Source: Saprospiraceae bacterium (GTDB lineage: Bacteria; Bacteroidota; Bacteroidia; Chitinophagales; Saprospiraceae). From it: a stretch of DNA of 41,262 nt. The DNA lies in contig JABSSL010000109.1 in assembly GCA_013214355.1 (NCBI GenBank), positions 1 through 41,262 of the forward strand. Reading direction: 5' to 3'. The translations under genes and the position numbers were made by a program. This document shows positions 11,172 to 17,711 of this stretch, piece after piece. The first letter of the stretch is position 1; each line of letters opens with the position of its first letter. The notes below the pieces were generated by a model. It worked only from the letters and a program-made list of their open reading frames with translations. It made no database searches and was not told where the DNA came from.

Positions 11172-11729
11172 TTAGGCTTGTTTTTCTACTTGCATAAAGT
11201 TCAACTCTACCTCTGTGCCACGTCCGAAGATCTTAACGATTACTTTCAGCTTCTTCTTCTCCTCATTTACCTCTTGGATATCTCCGACAAATTCGCTGAA
11301 AGGACCGTCGATGATCTTGACGGTTTCTCCGACAATGAAAGGTTCTGCCAACGCTTCTCCCGCATCTTGAGATTCGTCCACTTTCCCTAACAATCGATTA
11401 GCCTCCGAATCACGCATCGGAATAGGATTGTTACGTCCTAGAAAGTGAATTACATTCGGAATATTGGCAATCGTTTGAATAATTTCACCTGAAAACTTGG
11501 AGGGAACTGCCTCCACCAGAATGTAACCAGGAAGAATATTACGCTCCGAAATCACTTTCTTACCATTTCGGATCTTATAGATCTTCTCGGTCGGTACCAG
11601 TACTGAAGTAACAAAGTCTTTCCATCCTGAACGATCGATCTCAAGATCAATACGTTCCTTGATCTTCCGCTCCTTGCCGCTAATGACACGGAGAGAGTAC
11701 CATCTTTTTAATACTTCAGTCTCAGACAT
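11172..11729 (-). CDS. nusG: Transcription termination/antitermination factor NusG
   Basis: The 185-residue protein binds the RNA polymerase clamp and links it to Rho or to the leading ribosome. The NGN domain spans about residues 8-115 (KRWYSLRVISGKERKIKERI, then NILPGYILVEA). The KOW domain is C-terminal (IIDGPFSEFVGDIQEVNEEK, ending in EVELNFMQVEKQA). The start is the ATG at 11729. It lies 39 bp downstream of secE and 124 bp upstream of rplK, the classical secE-nusG-rplKAJL arrangement. No domain insertion is seen. Confidence 0.98.
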   Translation of the reverse strand: MSETEVLKRWYSLRVISGKERKIKERIDLEIDRSGWKDFVTSVLVPTEKIYKIRNGKKVISERNILPGYILVEAVPSKFSGEIIQTIANIPNVIHFLGRNNPIPMRDSEANRLLGKVDESQDAGEALAEPFIVGETVKIIDGPFSEFVGDIQEVNEEKKKLKVIVKIFGRGTEVELNFMQVEKQA

Positions 11730-11768
11730 CGACTTTGTGATAAGTGAAATAATTTGGGAATAGAATAA

Positions 11769-11960
11769 TTATCCCAACTGATAAATAAAGTCAGTGACGC
11801 CATTAGAAAATAGATCCATCACAAAAAGGATAGCAGCTAAGATCAATGTGCCAATGATTACAAGGACCGTACTTTGCTGTAGATCCTGCCAAGAAGGCCA
11901 AGTTACCTTGTGTACTAGTTCGTTATAACTTTCTTTGATATAAAGCTTGATCTGTTCCAT
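11769..11960 (-). CDS. secE: Preprotein translocase subunit SecE
   Basis: The 63-residue protein is the short single-span form of SecE, which clamps SecY in the inner-membrane translocon. The amphipathic N-terminal helix is IKESYNELVHKVTWPSWQDL, with the family's conserved V-x-W-P motif. One membrane segment follows at about residues 32-52 (VLVIIGTLILAAILFVMDLF). The start is the ATG at 11960. It sits between tRNA-Trp and nusG, where secE is found in most Bacteroidota. Confidence 0.97.
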   Translation of the reverse strand: MEQIKLYIKESYNELVHKVTWPSWQDLQQSTVLVIIGTLILAAILFVMDLFSNGVTDFIYQLG

Positions 11961-11996
11961 CTCGTCGTCAATTCATTGGTGATCAACTCAAAATTG

Positions 11997-12069
11997 CACG
12001 GGCAGGAGGACTCGAACCCCCAGCCTACGGTTTTGGAGACCGTCGCTCTACCAGTTGAGCTATGCCCGT
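11997..12069 (-). tRNA. tRNA-Trp (CCA)
   Basis: A 73-base cloverleaf reads from 12069. The acceptor stem is ACGGGCA/TGCCCGT with discriminator G. The D arm carries GCTC/GAGC, the anticodon loop is CTCCAAA with anticodon CCA, and the T arm is built around GGTTCGAGTCC. No CCA tail is encoded. It lies between tuf and secE, a common position for the tryptophan tRNA. Confidence 0.97.
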
Positions 12070-12128
12070 CTATCAGGAGGAAGCGTAGGATTATTGTCTT
12101 TACAATATCAGCTTCATCCTCTATGCGA

Positions 12129-12162
12129 AAAATTAAGCACCCCTTGCGAGATGCTTAATTTT
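12129..12162 (-). terminator. Terminator downstream of tuf
   Basis: A perfect 11-bp stem (12129-12139 with 12152-12162) closes a 12-base loop and on the minus strand is followed by a run of T. It lies 32 bp after the tuf stop and before tRNA-Trp, so it may end the tRNA-tuf transcript or act as a partial terminator with read-through into secE-nusG. Confidence 0.7.
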
Positions 12163-12193
12163 CATTAATATATCGTTCTATACGAGTAGTATC

Positions 12194-13390
12194 TTATTCG
12201 ATGATCTCAGTAACCTGACCAGCACCTACTGTACGTCCACCTTCACGGATCGCGAAGCGAAGACCTTTTTCCATGGCGATACTGTTGATCAACTTCACCT
12301 CAAGTGAAACGTTGTCACCAGGCATTACCATTTCTACTCCTTCTGGAAGATGTACATCACCAGTTACGTCAGTGGTACGGAAGTAGAACTGAGGACGGTA
12401 TCCGTTGAAGAATGGAGTGTGACGTCCACCTTCATCTTTACCCAAAACATACACCTCGCACTTGAAGTGTTTGTGTGGGTTTACTGATTTAGGTGCACAG
12501 ATTACCATTCCACGCTTGATTGCTTCTTTGTCAATACCACGAAGTAGGATACCTGCATTATCACCAGCTTCCCCACGTGTCAAGATCTTACGGAACATCT
12601 CAACCCCTGTTACCACTGATGTCAAAGGCTTCTCACCTTCTTTCATCATACCTACAATCTCCACAGGATCACCAGTGTTGATTACACCACGTTCGATACG
12701 TCCAGTAGCCACTGTACCACGACCAGTAATAGAGAATACATCCTCAATAGGCATCAAGAAAGGCTTATCAACCGCACGCTCTGGTTCTGGCACGTCATTG
12801 TCAACAGCTGCCATCAATTCCATGATCTTAGCTGCAGCATCTTCATCATCTTCCAAAGCTTTCAAAGCAGAACCTTGAATTACAGAAGAGTTGTCCCCGT
12901 CAAATTCGTATTGATCTAACAATTCACGAACTTCCATTTCTACCAATTCCAACATCTCCTCATCATCAACAAGGTCAACCTTATTCATGAACACAACAAT
13001 CTTAGGCACACCTACCTGGCGAGCCAAAAGGATGTGCTCACGAGTTTGTGGCATAGGACCATCTGTGGCAGCCACAACAAGAATAGCTCCGTCCATCTGG
13101 GCAGCACCAGTAACCATGTTCTTTACATAGTCAGCGTGACCAGGACAGTCTACGTGCGCATAGTGACGATTTTCAGTTTCGTATTCTACGTGCGCAGTAT
13201 TAATCGTAATACCTCTCTCTTTTTCCTCGGGAGCGGCATCGATAGAGTCATAGTCTTTTTTCTCAGCAAGCCCCTGCTTAGACAGTGTATAGGTAATAGC
13301 GGCTGTCAGCGTGGTCTTACCGTGGTCTACGTGGCCGATAGTACCGATATTCAAGTGAGGCTTATTCCGTTCAAATGTTTCCTTAGCCAT
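12194..13390 (-). CDS. tuf: Elongation factor Tu
   Basis: The 398-residue GTPase delivers aminoacyl-tRNA to the ribosomal A site. The P-loop GHVDHGKT is at residues 19-26. Switch II is [12 protein letters not shown], the guanine-specificity motif is NKVD, and QGSALKALE follows. Domain 2 begins after [20 protein letters not shown] and domain 3 ends in [15 protein letters not shown]. The start is the ATG at 13390. It is 50 bp downstream of tRNA-Thr(GGT). It is the only tuf gene in this window; a second copy elsewhere cannot be excluded. Confidence 0.99.
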   Translation of the reverse strand: MAKETFERNKPHLNIGTIGHVDHGKTTLTAAITYTLSKQGLAEKKDYDSIDAAPEEKERGITINTAHVEYETENRHYAHVDCPGHADYVKNMVTGAAQMDGAILVVAATDGPMPQTREHILLARQVGVPKIVVFMNKVDLVDDEEMLELVEMEVRELLDQYEFDGDNSSVIQGSALKALEDDEDAAAKIMELMAAVDNDVPEPERAVDKPFLMPIEDVFSITGRGTVATGRIERGVINTGDPVEIVGMMKEGEKPLTSVVTGVEMFRKILTRGEAGDNAGILLRGIDKEAIKRGMVICAPKSVNPHKHFKCEVYVLGKDEGGRHTPFFNGYRPQFYFRTTDVTGDVHLPEGVEMVMPGDNVSLEVKLINSIAMEKGLRFAIREGGRTVGAGQVTEIIE

Positions 13391-13440
13391 CGGTAATCTA
13401 GTTTTTAGATATGAAGTTTATTAAATTAAAAGTTTCATGG

Positions 13441-13512
<72 letters not shown>

Positions 13513-13537
13513 AATTCCGCGGTAAGCAGAAAAAATG

Positions 13538-13610
13538 AGCAGGCGACGAGACTCGAACCCGCGACCCTCAGCTTGGAAGGCTGATGCTCTACCAACTGAG
13601 CTACGCCTGC
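13538..13610 (-). tRNA. tRNA-Gly (TCC)
   Basis: A 73-base cloverleaf starts at 13610 with acceptor GCAGGCG/CGCCTGC and discriminator T. The anticodon stem TCAGC/GCTGA closes loop CTTCCAA, giving anticodon TCC. The T arm is GCGGGTTCGAGTCTCGT. It occupies the position of glyT in the E. coli tufB operon. Confidence 0.97.
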
Positions 13611-13708
13611 TTGTAATGAATAATGGTAAATGTTTAATTAATAATGAATACTCCTGTAAGTGGCATTCTTAATTGTTAATTATTCATTCAACATTATTCA
13701 TCAAAAAG

Positions 13709-13791
13709 TGGGGGCGATAGGATTCGAACCTATTCAGTCGTAGACAACAGATTTACAGTCTGCCCCGGCTCTCCAACTCCGGCGCGCCCCC
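13709..13791 (-). tRNA. tRNA-Tyr (GTA)
   Basis: An 83-base class II tRNA starts at 13791, with acceptor GGGGGCG/CGCCCCC and discriminator A. The anticodon loop is TGTAAAT, so the anticodon is GTA. A long variable arm (GTCTACGACT region) separates it from the T arm TAGGTTCGAATCCTA. The D stem is an unusually GC-rich CCGG/CCGG. It sits where tyrU lies in the E. coli tufB operon. Confidence 0.96.
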
Positions 13792-13901
13792 CGATCAAAC
13801 TATAGCGAGATAGTTTGACTTGTTTTAGCTCTTTAGGTTACACGAATTACCTACCTTATGGGTAAAAGTAAAATGGTGTAGCTAATGATGAGCTGAAAGT
13901 G

Positions 13902-13975
13902 AGCCAGCAGAGGGATTCGAACCCCCGACCCGCTGATTACAAATCAGCTGCTCTGGCCAACTGAGCTATGCTGGC
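13902..13975 (-). tRNA. tRNA-Thr (TGT)
   Basis: A 74-base cloverleaf starts at 13975 with acceptor GCCAGCA/TGCTGGC and discriminator T. The anticodon stem GCTGA/TCAGC closes loop TTTGTAA, so the anticodon is TGT. It is the first gene of the tRNA-tuf run, matching thrU in E. coli. Confidence 0.97.
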
Positions 13976-14184
13976 ATCTAGGCTTCGGTGAACATAAATC
14001 TTAAATAAGAATACTTTAGAACACCTATATATATGCAATTCTGAGTCAAAAAATTCCTGGCCAAATTGCACTAACCTGATTATTTAATTATTACAGCTTC
14101 ATCAACGCTAAAACATCCACATTTCAAAACACTTTTTGTCGGTCTTTTACCTTTGTAAGTGGACCTCCTCTCAAAAAGCGATTG

Positions 14185-14214
14185 CAAAGATATTACTTTT
14201 CCTGAAAAACCAAA
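14185..14214 (-). promoter_or_regulatory. Bacteroidota-type promoter for the tRNA-tuf operon
   Basis: On the minus strand TATCTTTG (14185-14192) matches the -7 consensus TAnnTTTG. A TTTG at 14211-14214 lies 18 bases upstream, the expected spacing of the -33 element. It is about 210 bp before the first tRNA-Thr. A second -7 match, TACATTTG at 14349-14356, has no -33 partner. The rest of the 527-bp gap 13976-14502 shows no gene. Confidence 0.5.
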
Positions 14215-14386
14215 AAACATATTTAAGATTTTTTCTAGAAAAAGAATACACCCATACGAAAGCAGACTGTCCGGGTTTTACTACCCAATTTATCTACTGC
14301 AAAAGGGCGCTTCAACCCTTTAATCTATGCGTTTTTCAAAGGCGTGCGCAAATGTAAGAAAATTATGAGAATGGTAAGCGTAAAGA

Positions 14387-14494
14387 AGAGGAGAAGATTA
14401 AGGTCCTTCCTAAGGAGAGACTAGCTTTGGTAAGAAATGAGATTAATAGAGGAGAAGATTTTCATTACCCGGCTATGATCACCTTGGAAGGACC
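14387..14494. repeat. Inverted and direct repeats downstream of hpf
   Basis: GGTCCTTCC (14402-14410) and GGAAGGACC (14486-14494) pair, and with one bulge the stem grows to about 13 bp around a loop of roughly 70 bases. Inside and beside it a 13-bp direct repeat AGAGGAGAAGATT occurs at 14387-14399 and 14448-14460. It begins 8 bp after the hpf stop, so it may end the xerC-hpf transcript; the function is unknown. Confidence 0.5.
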
Positions 14495-14502
14495 GCTTTC
14501 GT

Positions 14503-14802
14503 TTACTTGGCTTTCTCTTTGAATTTAATGAGTCGTCGCTTCAATACATCGACAGCCTCATCAATGGATGCCTCAAAAGTTCGTTGACTTTCTTTAACAA
14601 CAAGGACATCACCTGGTACCTTTAGTCTCACTTCGGCAATCTTATCCTTAACCTGTCCTGCATTTTCTAGTTTTAAGGTCACTCTCGCGTCGATGATACG
14701 ATCAAAATACTGATCCATCTTGTTTAACTTCTTCTCAATGAAGTCGAGTAACTTCCGATCTGCTTTAAATTGGACCGATTCGGTGTACACTTTCATAGGC
14801 AT
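14503..14802 (-). CDS. hpf: Ribosome hibernation promoting factor, short form (HPF/RaiA family)
   Basis: The 99-residue protein is the N-terminal S30AE domain type. Visible features are VQFKADRKLLDFIEKKLNKM, DARVTLKLENAG and a lysine-rich C-terminal helix (KRRLIKFKEKAK). Proteins of this family bind the 30S decoding region and shut down idle ribosomes. It lacks the C-terminal dimerisation domain of long HPF, so it would act like short HPF or RaiA. Two starts are possible, ATG at 14802 (MPMKV) or 14796 (MKV); the second fits relatives better. It lies 57 bp after xerC and upstream of the tRNA-tuf block, an order common in Bacteroidota. Confidence 0.93.
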   Translation of the reverse strand: MPMKVYTESVQFKADRKLLDFIEKKLNKMDQYFDRIIDARVTLKLENAGQVKDKIAEVRLKVPGDVLVVKESQRTFEASIDEAVDVLKRRLIKFKEKAK

Positions 14803-14859
14803 TAATTTTTAATGAAGTAATAGTTACTACTACACACCCCTGCCAAGTAAATTTCAGGT

Positions 14860-15761
14860 CTAGTTGTCTTCATCCAACTGAGCCTTAGGATGTGCAGACT
14901 CGTATACTTTCTTTAATTTCTCAATAGAATTGTGCGTGTAGATCTGTGTGGCTGCTAAGTTAGCGTGTCCAAGAAGTGCTTTGATGGCATTTAAATCTGC
15001 CCCATTATCGGAAAGGTGAGTGGCAAAAGAATGTCGCAACACATGCGGACTCTTCTTTTCCACGGTACTGACTGCTGTCAGGTATTTGCGAACGATATTA
15101 TAGGCCGCTTTGGATACAGCGGTTTTCCTTGTTTAGTTAACAGCAGATGTGGGTAGGTAGATTTACCAAAAGTCTGCTGTCGCAAGTCTATAAAAGATAG
15201 CAGAAGCTTAGCTAAGGCTTGTCCAAAAGGGATGAGTCTCTCTTTATTCCCTTTTCCCAATACTTTCAAGGCATTATGCGAGAAATTGATATCCTCTATT
15301 TTTAGATTGATCAACTCAGACCTGCGCATCCCTGTACTATATAATAGTTCCAAGAGTACTCGATCTCGCAATCCCTCAAAGTCCTCTGGAAACTTAATTT
15401 GTTCAAAGAGTCTGTCCAACTCATCAGCTCGAACCACATGTGGCAGCCGCTTTCCTGTTTTAGGAGAAAGCACTTTCAGCATCGGATTTCGTTCCAGTCC
15501 ATGTCGTCTTTGTAGGAAACGGTAGAAAGTCTTTAAAGTGGAGAGCTTTCGGTTAATCGAACTGGTGCTTCGACCTTGGTTGAGCAAGTCAACGGTCCAG
15601 GATCTTACTTGAGTATGGGTCACCTCATTGGGAGATTGAATATCGAAAGTAGTGTCTAAGAATTGTAGGAATTGCTCCAAGTCCGTTCGATAGGCCGTGA
15701 GGGTATGTGGGGAAAATCGTTTTTCGTGCTCCAAGTATCTCAAGAAACTCTCTTTCATCAT
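14860..15761 (-). pseudogene. xerC: Tyrosine recombinase XerC, interrupted by a single frameshift
   Basis: Two adjacent frames together encode one full tyrosine recombinase. Frame one (15761-15078, 227 residues) has the SAM-like N-terminal DNA-binding domain, the catalytic Arg in STGMRRSELINLK and the beta-hairpin Lys region (VLGKGNKERLIPFG). It derails after KPLYPK. The second frame, which reads [20 protein letters not shown], carries [25 protein letters not shown] and the nucleophile Tyr. The frames join if one base is added at the TTT run 15109-15111 (AAA on the coding strand, where AAAA is expected). All catalytic residues are present, so this is either a recent one-base deletion or a homopolymer sequencing error. 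XerC resolves chromosome dimers at dif and is usually kept. Confidence 0.9.
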
Positions 15762-15879
15762 ATGTTAATCAATATACAAATCCGGCTACTCAATTGCAAG
15801 AATAAGATATTCTAAAAAAAGAATTATTTTGTGTTTTGATCAGGCGCTTAGCCAAGACGTGATTAGAGCCTAATTTAGT

Positions 15880-16335
15880 ATGCAAAAGGAGAAAAAAGAT
15901 AAACACTTCATTAAGAAGCCGATCTACCCGGGAGGGAAGAAGGCGCTTCAACTCTTTATTACTCAGAACCTTAAGTACCCACCAGATGCCTTGAAAGAAA
16001 AAATAGAAGGAACGGTGGTACTAAAGTATACGGTTAATCACCAAGGTAAGGTGATTGATACCAAAATAATTTCTAGCCTTGGCCATGGCTGCGATGAAGA
16101 GGCTGAGCGGGTGGTTAGCTTGTTGAAATTTCAAGTGCCTAGCAATAGAGGTGTGAAGGTTTTGCACCATCTAAATATTCATATCCATTTTCGCTTACCC
16201 AAACAAAAGGCTAAACCTAAGCAACAAGAAACTACTGGTCCAGAATACAATTATACCTACACTACTACGCCCTCTAAAGCATCTAAAGAAAAACCCAAGT
16301 CCTCACCTTATACCTATACGGTTACCGTTAAATAG
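15880..16335 (+). CDS. Small protein with a TonB C-terminal domain and no membrane anchor
   Basis: The 151-residue product has the TonB C-terminal fold signature: YPGGKKALQLFITQNLKYP, then EGTVVLKYTVNHQGKVIDTK and a cysteine-containing GHGCDEEAERVV helix, at about residues 15-105. The tail (about 105-151) is low complexity, rich in Lys, Pro, Thr and Tyr (YNYTYTTTP and YTYTVTVK). TonB normally has an N-terminal membrane helix and a periplasmic Pro-rich linker; this one has neither, and a TAA lies in frame just upstream of the ATG, so the start cannot be moved. No signal peptide is seen. It stands alone, divergent from xerC. It may be a cytoplasmic relic or a TonB-fold protein with another job. 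Confidence 0.75.
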   Translation: MQKEKKDKHFIKKPIYPGGKKALQLFITQNLKYPPDALKEKIEGTVVLKYTVNHQGKVIDTKIISSLGHGCDEEAERVVSLLKFQVPSNRGVKVLHHLNIHIHFRLPKQKAKPKQQETTGPEYNYTYTTTPSKASKEKPKSSPYTYTVTVK

Positions 16336-16428
16336 GGCATGAGTTCTGAAGCTAGTCCTTACTATTTCTAGATGTGCCATGATGGGTTCGGCCCTACAGC
16401 ACTCCTCTTATCAAATGCTGATTTTCCG

Positions 16429-16450
16429 TTGTCAACTGGACAGTTGACAA
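16429..16450. repeat. 22-bp near-perfect palindrome
   Basis: TTGTCAACTG and CAGTTGACAA are exact inverted repeats separated by GA. The site lies 94 bp after the TonB-like gene and just before a G-rich repeat. It could be an operator, a repeat-family end or a short hairpin. No neighbouring promoter is visible, so no regulator can be named. Confidence 0.6.
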
Positions 16451-16481
16451 GCTGTTTGCCAATCGGAGTATCGTCCGGGGG

Positions 16482-16606
16482 TTGGCTCCGGGGGAGGGTG
16501 TTGGTCAGAAGACGCAACAACGGGGGGCGAGGGGGAAGGGGGGCTTGGCTCCATGGGGGGTGTTGTTGGTCAGAAGACGCAACAACGGGGAGCGGGGGAA
16601 GAGGGG
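16482..16606. repeat. G-rich intergenic direct repeat, two copies
   Basis: Two degenerate units (16482-16544 and 16545-16606) share TTGGCTCC followed by an identical 25-base block that starts at 16501 and 16566 and ends in GCAACAACGGGG. The second unit also forms GTTGTTG/CAACAAC stems around that block. Each unit ends in several runs of four to six G on the plus strand, a possible quadruplex. Related blocks occur at 40.9-41.3 kb. Open frames across it are compositional and not convincing genes. Confidence 0.75.
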
Positions 16607-16614
16607 ATAAATGA

Positions 16615-16646
16615 AGAGGCCCGATCCACAAGTGAATCGGGCCTCT
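16615..16646. terminator. Bidirectional terminator after the lipoprotein gene
   Basis: An 11-bp perfect stem (AGAGGCCCGAT at 16615-16625 with ATCGGGCCTCT at 16636-16646) closes a 10-base loop, and TATATTTTTC follows on the plus strand. It lies between the TonB-like gene and the end of the SusE-like gene, so it can serve both. Confidence 0.75.
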
Positions 16647-16704
16647 ATATTTTTCTAAATAATCGAAATTATTTAGGAATCATTATCTAAGTAGCTTGGC
16701 TAGC

Positions 16705-17619
16705 TTATTTAGGAGTCATTGTAACAGTTGCAACATCTCCCCATCCACTTGTCCAAGTGTAAGTGATAACACCAGTAGCAGCATCTAAACTACCAGTACC
16801 GGAAACTTGCTCACCAAATGGCTCGCCAAAGTCAGGTAAGGAAATGTTACCACAAGCATCGATCAGCTCAGCTGTCAAGTCAGTAGTAGGCGTGATTCCG
16901 TATACATCAAACCACTCTAAATAAAGTCCAGCTGACCAGTCAGAGATTGTATACTTACCACTACCTTCTGCCGTCAAAGTAACTTCTCCAGTGACCGTTG
17001 TCTCATCAGGACAACAGGAGTCAGTAGAATTACCTGTGGTGGTGGTAGTGTAAGTACCTTCCAATGAAGAAGGACAAATGATGTTCTGGTCAAAAGCGAA
17101 CAAAGCACCAAAAGCAGGAGCATTACCAATGATATTTGCGCCCGTGTTGGAAACATCAAAAGTTTTACCGTCTGTCTTGGTAATGGTTCCATTGAAACGA
17201 ACCGCGTCACCTCCTTTGATATCACTAGTGGTTAAGCCCATAGCATCAAGTGCTTGCTGGAAAGTAAACTGGATAGTGATTGAAGGAAGACCGGTTTCAG
17301 GCTCAGGCTTGAAGTCAGAAGCCGTGAAAGTTCCAATAGTCTGAGGCGTGGTAAAAGTACCAGCTGTCTTATCGAAGTAAGAAACAGTCCAAGAATAAGA
17401 CTGTACATTCTTACCCTGATTCTCATCATAGAATTCAACCGTAAAGTCGATAGCAGACCCGGAAGGATCGAAGAAGTTAAATTCACCATTAACACCGTCG
17501 ATCAAACGAGGGAAGGCTCCGTACTCTAGGTCCTTGAATTCGATGAAGGCTCTGTCTTTTTCACAAGCTGTCAAAGCAAGTACAAAGGCAAAGACTAGAA
17601 ATATATTTATTCTTTTCAT
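16705..17619 (-). CDS. SusE/SusF-like outer-membrane lipoprotein
   Basis: The 304-residue product has a lipoprotein signal (LALTAC, lipidated Cys19). The residues after the Cys, EKD, resemble the acidic export signals of Bacteroidota surface lipoproteins. The body is rich in Thr, Asp, Gly and aromatic residues and looks like beta-sandwich domains. The C-terminal half has four cysteines (CPSSLEG, SCCPDET, DACGN) and ends in repeated TYTWTSGW-like strands. It is the third gene after a susC-like and a susD-like gene, where SusE/SusF-type accessory binding lipoproteins usually lie. No specific family was recognised, so the role in binding the transported ligand is inferred from position. Confidence 0.7.
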   Translation of the reverse strand: MKRINIFLVFAFVLALTACEKDRAFIEFKDLEYGAFPRLIDGVNGEFNFFDPSGSAIDFTVEFYDENQGKNVQSYSWTVSYFDKTAGTFTTPQTIGTFTASDFKPEPETGLPSITIQFTFQQALDAMGLTTSDIKGGDAVRFNGTITKTDGKTFDVSNTGANIIGNAPAFGALFAFDQNIICPSSLEGTYTTTTTGNSTDSCCPDETTVTGEVTLTAEGSGKYTISDWSAGLYLEWFDVYGITPTTDLTAELIDACGNISLPDFGEPFGEQVSGTGSLDAATGVITYTWTSGWGDVATVTMTPK

Positions 17620-17647
17620 CTTTGAAATTCAATTTGATTTTGAATGC

Positions 17648-17676
17648 TTGGGGAAGGATCGAAATCCCTACCCCAA
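17648..17676 (-). promoter_or_regulatory. Hairpin between the susD-like and susE-like genes
   Basis: A nested stem is formed by TTGGGG/CCCCAA (17648-17653, 17671-17676) outside and GGAT/ATCC inside. It lies 35 bp after the susD-like stop and 28 bp before the lipoprotein start. It may stabilise or attenuate the downstream message; the role is inference. Confidence 0.4.
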
Positions 17677-17711
17677 ATTGATTTGCAGATATTCTCTGGT
17701 TAATCCTTTTC

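Noticed and set aside
14148-14155. TACCTTTG on the plus strand, a match to the -7 consensus
   Set aside because: The nearest TTTG lies only 9 bases upstream and no plus-strand gene follows.
15078-15120. Programmed ribosomal frameshifting in xerC
   Set aside because: No canonical slippery heptamer or downstream pseudoknot was seen at the junction; a one-base deletion or read error is simpler.
16368-16631. Open frames on both strands across the G-rich repeat
   Set aside because: The predicted peptides are strings of Pro or Gly and Arg that follow the repeat composition, with no start context or family match.
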